Shown here piece after piece: positions 1-5,358 of a DNA stretch of 5,358 bases. Position numbers and translations under genes: made by a program. Below the pieces are notes generated by a model. That model searched no databases and was not told where the DNA came from. It saw only the letters and a program-made list of their open reading frames with translations. The stretch is from an uncultured Streptococcus sp. (GTDB lineage Bacteria; Bacillota; Bacilli; Lactobacillales; Streptococcaceae). The first letter of the stretch is position 1. Every line of letters begins with the position of its first letter. The stretch covers positions 1-5,358 of the forward strand of contig NZ_CALTUR010000114.1 in NCBI RefSeq assembly GCF_943912555.1. Reading direction: 5' to 3'.

Positions 1-45
1 TGGCAGGCTTATGCACAAGCCAAGTTAGACAGTAGCAAAGACTAG
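1..45 (+). CDS. C-terminal end of an unidentified upstream gene (partial)
   Basis: Frame 1 is open from the window edge and reads WQAYAQAKLDSSKD followed by a TAG stop at 43-45. The other two forward frames close earlier (stops at 26-28 and 33-35), so this is the best reading, but 14 residues cannot identify a family. From memory of related streptococci, a DNA-repair gene such as the adenine glycosylase mutY may lie upstream of walR; that is an unverified recollection and nothing in these residues proves it. The stop lies 29 bases before the walR -10 box, and no strong hairpin terminator separates the two, so some read-through into walR is possible. Confidence 0.4.
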   Translation, partial: WQAYAQAKLDSSKD

Positions 46-48
46 CTA

Positions 49-79
49 TTGTGTCTTCTTGTTATTTTTTTGATATAAT
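49..79 (+). promoter_or_regulatory. walRKJ operon promoter (extended -10)
   Basis: A perfect TATAAT lies at 74-79, preceded by TGA at 71-73, giving an extended -10 element of the kind common in streptococci. The -35 region is poor: the best candidate is TTGTGT at 49-54 with a long 19-base spacer, so recognition probably depends on the extended -10. Transcription should start near 85-87, giving a leader of only about 15 bases before the expected walR start. I found no clear WalR-type direct repeat (TGTwA pairs) here, so autoregulation is not visible. Confidence 0.75.
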
Positions 80-90
80 AGTAGAGAAAA

Positions 91-96
91 AGGTGA
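91..96 (+). promoter_or_regulatory. walR ribosome binding site, fixing the expected start at 101
   Basis: AGGTGA at 91-96 is a good Shine-Dalgarno sequence followed by a 4-base gap (ACAA) and then the triplet at 101-103. It is therefore positioned for a start codon at 101, where the sequence reads AGG rather than ATG. The next in-frame ATG (161) has no comparable site: the bases before it are AT-rich (TATCAAGTTTAAT). This is the main evidence that translation is meant to begin at 101. Confidence 0.7.
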
Positions 97-100
97 ACAA

Positions 101-808
101 AGGAAAAAAAGATTAATTGTAGATGATGAAAAACCAATCTCGGATATTATCAAGTTTAATATGACCAAGGAAGGTTACGAGGTTGTAACTGCTTTTAATG
201 GTCGTGAAGCGCTAGAACAATTTGAAGCAGAGCAACCAGATATTATTATTCTGGATTTGATGCTTCCAGAAATTGATGGTCTAGAAGTTGCGAAGACTAT
301 TCGTAAGACGAGTAGTGTGCCTATTATCATGCTTTCTGCTAAAGACAGTGAATTTGATAAGGTTATCGGTTTAGAGCTTGGGGCGGATGACTATGTAACC
401 AAACCCTTCTCAAATCGTGAGTTGCAGGCGCGTGTTAAAGCTCTTCTTCGTCGCACGGACTTGGCTTCTGTAGATAATCAAGAATCAGATGAAAAGAAAA
501 CCCAACCCTTGCAAATTGGGGACTTGGAGATTGTTCCAGATGCTTATGTAGCTAAAAAATACGGTGAAGAACTAGATTTAACTCACCGTGAATTCGAGCT
601 TTTGTATCACTTGGCTTCTCATATCGGTCAAGTGATTACACGTGAACACTTGCTTGAAACGGTCTGGGGTTATGATTATTTCGGAGATGTTCGGACTGTT
701 GATGTAACTATCAGACGTTTGCGTGAGAAGATTGAAGATACACCTAGTCGTCCAGAGTATATCCTAACACGTCGTGGTGTTGGTTATTATATGAGAAATA
801 ATGATTAA
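101..808 (+). CDS. walR: WalR (VicR/YycF) response regulator; expected start codon reads AGG
   Basis: OmpR/PhoB-type response regulator, the DNA-binding partner of WalK, which controls cell-wall hydrolase genes and is essential in several Firmicutes. Numbered from 101 it has 235 residues, close to the 234 I recall for the pneumococcal protein. The receiver domain spans about residues 3-120: acidic pair D9/D10 (VDDE), phospho-acceptor D52 (ILDLMLP), S79 and K101 (TKPF). A variable linker follows at about 121-134, then a winged-helix domain at about 135-235 ([32 protein letters not shown]). Homology to the usual MKKILIVDDE start begins right after 101, but codon 1 is AGG and codon 4 is AGA where ATG and ATA are expected. 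No ATG, GTG or TTG is in frame between the TGA stop at 71-73 and ATG 161. Starting at 161 would delete the first beta strand and the D9/D10 metal pocket, so I place the gene start at 101. The rest is intact, which favours a sequencing error or very recent mutation over decay. The gene overlaps walK by 8 bases. Confidence 0.85.
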   Translation, partial: RKKRLIVDDEKPISDIIKFNMTKEGYEVVTAFNGREALEQFEAEQPDIIILDLMLPEIDGLEVAKTIRKTSSVPIIMLSAKDSEFDKVIGLELGADDYVTKPFSNRELQARVKALLRRTDLASVDNQESDEKKTQPLQIGDLEIVPDAYVAKKYGEELDLTHREFELLYHLASHIGQVITREHLLETVWGYDYFGDVRTVDVTIRRLREKIEDTPSRPEYILTRRGVGYYMRNND

Positions 809-2150
809 ACTAATTAAAGACACAGTTTTAAACAGTGATTTTATCTTTATCCTCATATTACTTGGCTTTATTTTAGTGGTGACCTTGCTCTTACTAGAAA
901 ATCGGCGAGATAATATTCGCTTGAAGCAAATCAATCAAAAAGTTAAAGACCTGATTGCAGGAGATTATTCTCAGGTATTGGATATGCAGGGAAGCTCTGA
1001 AATCACTAATATTACCAATAATCTCAATGATTTATCAGAAGTAATCCGCTTGACTCAAGAAAATCTGGAACAAGAGAGTAAACGATTGCACAGTATCCTC
1101 TCATACATGACAGACGGAGTCCTTGCGACCAATCGTCGTGGCAAGATTACTATGATTAATGACATGGCTAAGAAACAGCTAGGCGTTCAGAAGGAAGAGG
1201 TTATCAATAAAAGTATTCTAGAATTACTTAAGATTGAAGATGAGTATGAACTTCGTGATTTGATTACCCAAGTTCCTGAGCTTATGATTGATTCTCAGGA
1301 TGCCAATGGTGAATATCTGAGCCTTCGTGTACGTTTTGCCTTGGTTCGTCGTGAGTCTGGCTTTATTTCTGGTTTGGTTGCTGTTTTACACGATACGACG
1401 GAGCAGGAGAAGGAAGAGCGCGAACGGAGGCTCTTTGTTTCCAACGTTAGTCATGAGTTAAGGACGCCTCTGACTAGTGTAAAATCCTATCTTGAAGCTT
1501 TGGACGAGGGTGCCTTGTCAGAACCTGTCGCACCAGATTTTATCAAGGTGTCTCTAGACGAAACCAACCGTATGATGCGGATGGTAACGGATCTTCTTCA
1601 TCTTTCAAGGATTGATAATGCAACCAGTCACCTGGATGTGGAATTGATCAATTTCACTGCCTTTATAACCTTTATCCTCAACCGTTTTGATCAGATAAGA
1701 GGGCAGGATGAAGAGAAGAAATATGAACTGGTGAGAGATTATCCAATTACCTCAGTCTGGATAGAGATAGATACAGATAAGATGACACAGGTGATTGATA
1801 ACATTCTCAACAATGCCATCAAATATTCTCCAGATGGTGGAAAAATCACAGTAACGATGAAGACAACTGATGATCAGATGATTTTATCCATTTCAGACCA
1901 AGGATTGGGGATACCAAAACAAGATTTACCACGTATCTTTGACCGTTTCTATCGTGTGGATCGTGCTAGAAGTCGTGCCCAAGGAGGTACTGGTTTAGGA
2001 CTAGCTATTGCTAAAGAGATTATCAAACAACATAAGGGCTTTATTTGGGCCAAGAGTGAATACGGTAAGGGATCGACCTTTACCATTGTGCTCCCTTATG
2101 ATAAGGATGCAGTAAAAGAAGAAGTATGGGAGGACGAAGTAGAAGATTAG
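801..2150 (+). CDS. walK: WalK (VicK/YycG) sensor histidine kinase
   Basis: Membrane sensor kinase that phosphorylates, and can dephosphorylate, WalR. The 449 residues match the streptococcal form, which has one transmembrane segment (about 14-32) preceded by only about 13 residues, instead of the two segments and large outer domain of Bacillus and Staphylococcus WalK. A HAMP-like linker follows (about 33-90), then a PAS domain (about 95-200, including [14 protein letters not shown]). The dimerisation/phosphotransfer domain has the H box SHELRTP with H218 and phosphatase-type T222. The ATPase domain (about 320-435) has the N box ([12 protein letters not shown], 333-344), G1 (DQGLGIP, 366-372), F box (FDRFYR, 380-385) and G2 (GGTGLGLAI, 395-403), all intact. 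The C-terminus is an acidic tail. The ATG at 801 lies inside the end of walR (ATGATTAA), an 8-base overlap with no strong ribosome binding site, suggesting translational coupling. Because the outer part is so short, sensing is probably through the PAS domain or membrane; that is inference. Confidence 0.97.
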   Translation: MIKLIKDTVLNSDFIFILILLGFILVVTLLLLENRRDNIRLKQINQKVKDLIAGDYSQVLDMQGSSEITNITNNLNDLSEVIRLTQENLEQESKRLHSILSYMTDGVLATNRRGKITMINDMAKKQLGVQKEEVINKSILELLKIEDEYELRDLITQVPELMIDSQDANGEYLSLRVRFALVRRESGFISGLVAVLHDTTEQEKEERERRLFVSNVSHELRTPLTSVKSYLEALDEGALSEPVAPDFIKVSLDETNRMMRMVTDLLHLSRIDNATSHLDVELINFTAFITFILNRFDQIRGQDEEKKYELVRDYPITSVWIEIDTDKMTQVIDNILNNAIKYSPDGGKITVTMKTTDDQMILSISDQGLGIPKQDLPRIFDRFYRVDRARSRAQGGTGLGLAIAKEIIKQHKGFIWAKSEYGKGSTFTIVLPYDKDAVKEEVWEDEVED

Positions 2151-2151
2151 A

Positions 2152-2961
2152 ATGAGTGACACAGGCTTTAAATACAGTATTTTAGCGTCGGGTTCCAGTG
2201 GAAATTCCTTTTATCTGGAAACTCCAAAAAAGAAGCTTTTAGTGGATGCAGGCTTGTCGGGCAAGAAAATTACCAGCCTACTTGCTGAAATTAATCGCAA
2301 GCCAGAAGATTTGGATGCCATCCTGATTACGCATGAGCATTCAGACCATATCCATGGAGTGGGTGTTTTGGCTCGAAAGTATGGTATGGATCTTTATGCC
2401 AATGAAAAGACCTGGCAAGCTATGGAGAATAGTAAGTATCTTGGCAAGGTGGATTCTTCGCAAAAACATATCTTTGAAATGGGCAAAACCAAAACCTTTG
2501 GAGATATCGACATCGAGAGTTTTGGTGTGAGCCATGATGCAGTCGCACCGCAGTTCTATCGCTTTATGAAGGATGATAAGAGTTTTGTCCTTTTGACAGA
2601 TACAGGTTATGTCAGTGACCGTATAGCAGGGATTGTCGAAAATGCAGATGGATATCTTATCGAGTCCAACCATGATGTAGAAATTTTGCGAGCAGGTTCT
2701 TACGCTTGGCGACTCAAACAACGAATCCTATCTGACCTAGGTCACCTTTCTAATGAGGACGGTGCTGAGGCCATGATTCGGACGCTAGGAAATCGCACTA
2801 AGAAAATCTACCTAGGACATTTGTCTAAGGAAAACAATATCAAGGAGCTGGCTCACATGACTATGGTTAATCAGCTAGCACAAGCTGATCTGGGAGTCGG
2901 AGTAGACTTTAAGGTTTATGATACCTCACCAGATACCGCAACACCATTGACAGACATATAA
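2152..2961 (+). CDS. walJ: WalJ (VicX/YycJ) metallo-beta-lactamase-fold hydrolase
   Basis: Cytoplasmic metallo-beta-lactamase-fold protein of the YycJ/WalJ/VicX family, the third gene of the streptococcal vicRKX operon. B. subtilis and B. anthracis relatives have been linked to DNA exonuclease activity and mutation avoidance, while streptococcal vicX mutants show operon-related phenotypes; its exact role here is not shown. The 269 residues are full length for the family. The signature HEHSDH gives metal ligands H61, H63, D65 and H66. Further likely ligands are H128 (VSHDA), D150 (LLTDTG), H174 (NHD) and one of the late histidines H198 or H223, both in LGHLS repeats. There is no signal peptide. 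ATG 2152 lies one base after the walK stop and lacks a strong nearby ribosome binding site (the GGGAGG at 2128-2133 is too far), which fits translation coupled to walK. Its TAA stop lies inside the operon terminator stem. Confidence 0.96.
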   Translation: MSDTGFKYSILASGSSGNSFYLETPKKKLLVDAGLSGKKITSLLAEINRKPEDLDAILITHEHSDHIHGVGVLARKYGMDLYANEKTWQAMENSKYLGKVDSSQKHIFEMGKTKTFGDIDIESFGVSHDAVAPQFYRFMKDDKSFVLLTDTGYVSDRIAGIVENADGYLIESNHDVEILRAGSYAWRLKQRILSDLGHLSNEDGAEAMIRTLGNRTKKIYLGHLSKENNIKELAHMTMVNQLAQADLGVGVDFKVYDTSPDTATPLTDI

Positions 2962-2990
2962 AAAAGAAGGCGAGGGCCTTCTTTTTTATA
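2957..2990. terminator. Bidirectional terminator between walJ and the convergent thioredoxin-like gene
   Basis: A perfect 14-bp inverted repeat pairs TATAAAAAAGAAGG (2957-2970) with CCTTCTTTTTTATA (2977-2990). The 6-base centre CGAGGG can add a C-G pair to leave a GAGG tetraloop. The outer arms are six A on one side and six T on the other, so the transcript has a U-run after a GC-containing stem in either direction. It should end both walRKJ and the - strand gene, whose stop (2995-2997) is 4 bases away. The walJ stop codon 2959-2961 is part of the stem. Confidence 0.93.
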
Positions 2991-2994
2991 TCTT

Positions 2995-3342
2995 TTACAA
3001 TCCTGCGAAATCTTTGATTTCTTGTGCTGACATTGAAGAGTCGCAACGGACATTGATTTGTCCATCCTCAACATGAACAAATCCTGGTACAGTTGGGATT
3101 CCGTAGCGTGAGCGGAATGCTTGTAACTCATTGAGTTGGCTTGCTTCTTCACTATTGATGAAGTAGATGTGAGCTTTGGTTTCAGCTACGACACCTGCCA
3201 AGGTAGCAGCAAATTTACGGCAGTAAGGGCAAGTTTTACGACCGATAAAGAAGGTTGCAGTTTCTTTTTTATCAAGAGCTTCTTGCGCACGCGCAACTGT
3301 AGTGACTTCAAGGTCTTTGATATTATCTAAAAATTGTTCCAT
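2995..3342 (-). CDS. Thioredoxin-like protein ('bacteriocin transport accessory protein' type)
   Basis: A 115-residue thioredoxin-fold protein, probably cytoplasmic since it begins MEQFLDNIKD with no signal peptide. The redox motif is CPYC (C38-P39-Y40-C41) after the strand TFFIGRKT, and the cis-proline is probably P83 in YGIPTVPGFV. CPYC is also the classic glutaredoxin motif, but the layout and length fit the streptococcal family usually labelled bacteriocin transport accessory protein (Bta). That label comes from an old association; no bacteriocin or transporter gene is visible here, so a general thiol-disulfide role is the safer reading. The start at 3342 is supported by GAGG (3350-3353) placed 7 bases upstream. 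It has its own promoter and lies downstream of pgm on the same strand, separated from it by a terminator. I recall the pneumococcal homologue also sitting next to pgm. Confidence 0.88.
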   Translation of the reverse strand: MEQFLDNIKDLEVTTVARAQEALDKKETATFFIGRKTCPYCRKFAATLAGVVAETKAHIYFINSEEASQLNELQAFRSRYGIPTVPGFVHVEDGQINVRCDSSMSAQEIKDFAGL

Positions 3343-3371
3343 GAGATTACCTCGCTTTCATTGATATGTCT

Positions 3372-3380
3372 AGTATGCCA
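3372..3380 (-). promoter_or_regulatory. Probable promoter of the thioredoxin-like gene
   Basis: On the - strand the region reads TGG-CATACT (3380 down to 3372), an extended -10 with four of six bases matching TATAAT. The predicted start of transcription is near 3365, which leaves a leader of about 22 bases carrying the GAGG ribosome binding site. No good -35 box is found 16-18 bases upstream (the 17-base position reads AAGCAA). The site follows directly after the pgm terminator, which supports independent transcription. Confidence 0.5.
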
Positions 3381-3412
3381 TAAAGTTTCTAAAATTGCTT
3401 AGATTTGATACG

Positions 3413-3445
3413 AAAAAAAGATGAGATTGGTTAGTCTCATCTTTT
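3413..3445 (-). terminator. Rho-independent terminator of pgm
   Basis: An 11-bp perfect stem pairs AAAAGATGAGA (3416-3426) with TCTCATCTTTT (3435-3445) around an 8-base loop (3427-3434). Read on the - strand it is followed by seven T (3419-3413), the expected terminator tail. It starts 8 bases after the pgm stop at 3454-3456. It could also work weakly on the + strand, but no + strand gene reads into it past the walJ terminator. Confidence 0.9.
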
Positions 3446-3453
3446 ATAGGGCC

Positions 3454-5172
3454 TTATTTTACAAAAGCATTGATTTCTGCTTCGATATTAGCAATCTTAG
3501 CTTGTGATTCTTCGTTGGTTTCACCTACAACTGCAATGTAGAACTTGATTTTTGGTTCTGTACCTGAAGGGCGAACGGCAATCCATGAACCGTCAGCAAG
3601 TGTGTATTTCAACACATCACTTGGAGGAGTTGTCAAGTTTGTAACAGTGCCGTCAGCAGCAGTAGCAGTTTGAGCCTTGAAGTCTTCTACGACAGTGATA
3701 GCAGTTGTGTTCCATTCTTTTGGAACATTGTTGCGGAATTTAGCCATAATCGCTTTGATTTGTTCAGCACCATCGACACCTGAAAGGGTAACAGAGATTG
3801 TCTTTTCTGCGTAGTAGCCGTACTCTTTGTAGATTTCTTCGATACCGTCAGCAAGCGTCAAACCACGTGAACGGTAGTAGGCAGCAAGTTCAGCAACGAC
3901 AAGAACAGCTTGGATGGCATCTTTATCACGTACAAATGGTTTAATCAAGTAACCGAAGCTTTCTTCAAATCCCATCATGTAAGTGTGATTGTGTTTTTCT
4001 TCGAATTCTTGGATTTTTTCAGCGATAAATTTGAAACCTGTCAAAACGTTGAACATGGTTGCACCGTAGCTTTCAGCAATCTTCGTTACCAAGTCAGTTG
4101 ATACGATAGATTTGCAGAGGGCTGTATTTTCAGGAAGAGTTCCTGCGTTTTTGTGGGCTTCCAAGATGTATTTAGCCATGATAGCACCGATTTGGTTACC
4201 TGAAAGGTTGAGGTAGCTACCATCTTTTTGAAGAACTTCAACACCAACACGGTCAGCATCAGGGTCAGTTGCCACAAGAACATCTGCACCAACTTGACGA
4301 CCAAGTTCTTCAGCAAGGGCAAAGGCTGCTTGACTTTCTGGGTTTGGAGATTTTACAGTTGAGAAATCTGGGTCAGCAGTTGCTTGCGCTTCAACAACTT
4401 GAACAGAGTCAAATCCTGCTTGGGCAAGAGCACGACGAGCCAACATTTCACCAGTACCATGAAGTGGTGTGTAGACAATTTTCATGTCTTTACCAAATTC
4501 TTCAATCAAGGCTGGGTTGATGTTTACGTCCTTAACCTCTTTAAGGTATTCTACGTCAACAGCTTCGCCGATAACTTCAATTAAGCCAGAAGCTTTTTCA
4601 GTTTCCACATCAGAAACTTCAACTGCAAATGGATTTTCGATTGCACGGATATAAGTAGTCAAAGCGTCTGCGTCGTGTGGAGGCATTTGTCCACCGTCTT
4701 CACCGTAAACCTTGTAACCATTAAATGGTGCAGGGTTGTGGCTGGCTGTGACCATGATACCTGCGAAACAGTTGAGGTGACGAACTGCAAATGATAATTC
4801 TGGAGTTGGACGAAGGCTTTCAAATACGTAAGATTTGATGCCGTGTTTAGCAAGAACTGCCGCAGACTCAAAGGCAAACTCAGGTGAGAAGTGACGGCTA
4901 TCGTAGGCGATTGCTACACCACGTTCTTTTTCATTTCCACCTTTTGACTCGATCAAACGAGCCAATCCTTCAGTAGCTTGGCGAACAACGTAGATGTTGA
5001 TACGGTTTGTCCCAGCACCAATCAAGCCACGCATACCTGCAGTACCAAATTCAAGGTTTGTATAGAAGGCATCTTCCTTCGTTTTTTCATCCATATTTTC
5101 CAAATCTTGACGAAGGTAATCAGGAAGCTCCGCAAAATCAACCCATTTCTGGTAATTTTCTTGGTAAGACAT
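3454..5172 (-). CDS. pgm: Alpha-phosphoglucomutase (alpha-D-phosphohexomutase family)
   Basis: Cytosolic enzyme interconverting glucose-6-phosphate and glucose-1-phosphate, the step that feeds UDP-glucose for glycolipids, teichoic acid-linked sugars, capsule and the Leloir pathway. The 572 residues are the usual length for Firmicutes PgcA-type enzymes. All four active-site loops are present: the phosphoserine loop TASHNP (phospho-acceptor S144), the magnesium loop DPDADR (D303, D305, D307), the sugar-specificity loop GFEESFGY (E403 and S405), and the C-terminal phosphate-binding loop RPSGTEPK (534-541). The early motif GTAGMRG (43-49) also fits. GFEES favours phosphoglucomutase activity over phosphoglucosamine mutase. 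ATG 5172 is supported by AAAAAGGAG with GGAG at 5180-5183, 7 bases upstream. The gene has its own strong promoter and terminator, so it is probably a single-gene unit. Codon use looks like that of a well-expressed gene. I see no truncation or frameshift. Confidence 0.97.
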   Translation of the reverse strand: MSYQENYQKWVDFAELPDYLRQDLENMDEKTKEDAFYTNLEFGTAGMRGLIGAGTNRINIYVVRQATEGLARLIESKGGNEKERGVAIAYDSRHFSPEFAFESAAVLAKHGIKSYVFESLRPTPELSFAVRHLNCFAGIMVTASHNPAPFNGYKVYGEDGGQMPPHDADALTTYIRAIENPFAVEVSDVETEKASGLIEVIGEAVDVEYLKEVKDVNINPALIEEFGKDMKIVYTPLHGTGEMLARRALAQAGFDSVQVVEAQATADPDFSTVKSPNPESQAAFALAEELGRQVGADVLVATDPDADRVGVEVLQKDGSYLNLSGNQIGAIMAKYILEAHKNAGTLPENTALCKSIVSTDLVTKIAESYGATMFNVLTGFKFIAEKIQEFEEKHNHTYMMGFEESFGYLIKPFVRDKDAIQAVLVVAELAAYYRSRGLTLADGIEEIYKEYGYYAEKTISVTLSGVDGAEQIKAIMAKFRNNVPKEWNTTAITVVEDFKAQTATAADGTVTNLTTPPSDVLKYTLADGSWIAVRPSGTEPKIKFYIAVVGETNEESQAKIANIEAEINAFVK

Positions 5173-5210
5173 TGAAATTCTCCTTTTTGTAAATTGTTTT
5201 AACCGTTCAC

Positions 5211-5239
5211 ATTATAGCACTTTTTAGCGTTTTAGTAAA
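5211..5239 (-). promoter_or_regulatory. pgm promoter
   Basis: On the - strand, TTTACT (-35, 5239-5234) is followed by a 17-base spacer and a perfect TATAAT (-10, 5216-5211) preceded by TGC, so it also has an extended -10. Transcription should start near 5204, giving a leader of about 32 bases with a strong ribosome binding site. This is a strong housekeeping-type promoter. Its -35 box lies within a palindrome at 5225-5245. Confidence 0.88.
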
Positions 5240-5245
5240 ACGGTA
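5225..5245. promoter_or_regulatory. Palindrome over the pgm -35 box, possible operator
   Basis: The core is CGTTTTA (5228-5234), one G at 5235, then TAAAACG (5236-5242): a perfect 7-bp inverted repeat around one base. After a G/G mismatch (5227 and 5243) two more pairs match (TA at 5225-5226, TA at 5244-5245). A one-base centre makes an RNA hairpin implausible, and the position over a -35 box suits a dimeric repressor. It does not match the cre, Rex, CopY or FabT sites as I remember them. The core is AT-rich, so chance is a real alternative. Confidence 0.4.
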
Positions 5246-5290
5246 GCATAATTTTCAGAAAAGTGGTGACATCTGGTCTGTTATCAAATC

Positions 5291-5319
5291 TTGAATGGCT
5301 TAGAGAAACATGCTATACT
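5291..5319 (+). promoter_or_regulatory. Promoter of the downstream ABC-F-like gene
   Basis: TTGAAT (-35, 5291-5296), a 17-base spacer, and TATACT (-10, 5314-5319) preceded by TGC (5311-5313) make a near-consensus extended -10 promoter. The usual start point, 6-7 bases after the -10 box, falls at 5325-5326, which is the ATG of the next gene. There is no purine-rich ribosome binding site between promoter and ATG (the six bases are GTTTGT), so the transcript looks leaderless. Confidence 0.8.
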
Positions 5320-5325
5320 GTTTGT

Positions 5326-5358
5326 ATGATTATTTTACAAGCTAATAAAATTGAACGT
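5326..5358 (+). CDS. N-terminus of a probable ABC-F ATPase (partial, runs off window)
   Basis: Eleven codons read MIILQANKIER up to the window edge. This resembles the opening strand of streptococcal ABC-F proteins (Uup/YdiF/YfmR type), soluble proteins with two ATPase domains that act on the ribosome; from memory, these often begin MIxLQAxxIxRSF before the Walker A region. The Walker A and signature motifs lie outside the window, so the family call is a recollection-based inference. The start is chosen because no other in-frame start lies close by and the promoter is placed exactly upstream. It is transcribed divergently from pgm, with 153 bases between the two start codons. Confidence 0.65.
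   Translation, partial: MIILQANKIER

Noticed and set aside
38..70. Possible terminator of the upstream gene: AAGAC (38-42) with GTCTT (53-57), then a T-rich stretch
   Set aside because: The stem is only 5 bp with a 10-base loop and the T-run (65-70) does not directly follow it, so it is too weak to call.
161..808. walR starting at ATG 161 (215 residues)
   Set aside because: This loses the first beta strand and acidic pair D9/D10 of the receiver, has no ribosome binding site, and ignores the clear homology encoded at 104-160.
801..2150. WalK truncated because it lacks a large extracellular sensor domain
   Set aside because: A single membrane segment with a very short outer part is the normal streptococcal architecture; all catalytic boxes are intact.
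2341..2721. 126-codon open frame on the - strand inside walJ
   Set aside because: It lies fully antisense to a well-supported gene, has no recognisable motif or ribosome binding site, and reads as a shadow of walJ codons.
2916..3152. 78-codon - strand frame overlapping the thioredoxin-like gene and the terminator
   Set aside because: It is out of frame with the CPYC protein, crosses the terminator hairpin into walJ, and has no family features.
4086..4520. Open frames within pgm on both strands (4086-4322 -, 4269-4520 +, 4384-4584 +)
   Set aside because: All lie inside an intact phosphoglucomutase gene and have low-complexity or biased composition expected of alternative-frame reading.
5247..5252. 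CATAAT as a second + strand -10 box in the pgm/ABC-F intergenic region
   Set aside because: There is no TGn extension and no recognisable -35 box at 16-18 bases; the promoter at 5291-5319 is far better.

Overview
The window looks like chromosomal core DNA from a low-GC Gram-positive of the Streptococcus mitis group (mitis/oralis/pneumoniae relatives). The basis is the close match, from memory, of the WalR, WalK, WalJ and Pgm proteins to pneumococcal versions, the single-membrane-pass WalK with almost no extracellular part, and the short extended -10 promoters (TGn-TATAAT) typical of streptococci. No database search was possible, so the species is not settled.

Layout, left to right. Positions 1-45 hold the last codons of an upstream + strand gene. 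Positions 49-100 hold the promoter and ribosome binding site of the walRKJ (vicRKX) operon: the essential response regulator WalR (101-808), the histidine kinase WalK (801-2150) and the metallo-beta-lactamase-fold protein WalJ/VicX (2152-2961). These three are packed tightly (8-base overlap, then 1-base gap) and end in a strong bidirectional terminator (2957-2990). Two genes then run on the - strand towards the operon: a small thioredoxin-like CPYC protein of the 'bacteriocin transport accessory' type (2995-3342), and upstream of it a 572-residue phosphoglucomutase (3454-5172). Each has its own promoter, and a terminator (3413-3445) separates them. A 153-base divergent intergenic region carries the pgm promoter, a palindrome over its -35 box, and the promoter of a + strand gene. 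Only the first 11 codons of that gene (5326-5358) are in the window; they look like an ABC-F ATPase.

The genes make sense together mainly as cell-envelope housekeeping: WalRK controls peptidoglycan hydrolases in streptococci, and Pgm supplies glucose-1-phosphate for UDP-glucose, glycolipid and capsule synthesis. I see no mobile element, CRISPR array, RNA gene or anti-phage system. No stretch over 300 bases lacks a gene.

The points most worth a second look are: (1) walR has no usable start codon where one is expected (AGG at 101-103, correctly placed after a good ribosome binding site), with a second odd base nine bases on; (2) the ABC-F gene's near-consensus promoter predicts transcription starting at or next to the ATG, i.e. 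a leaderless mRNA; (3) an unassigned palindrome overlies the pgm -35 box; (4) the order walJ-bta-pgm differs from what I recall in pneumococcus.
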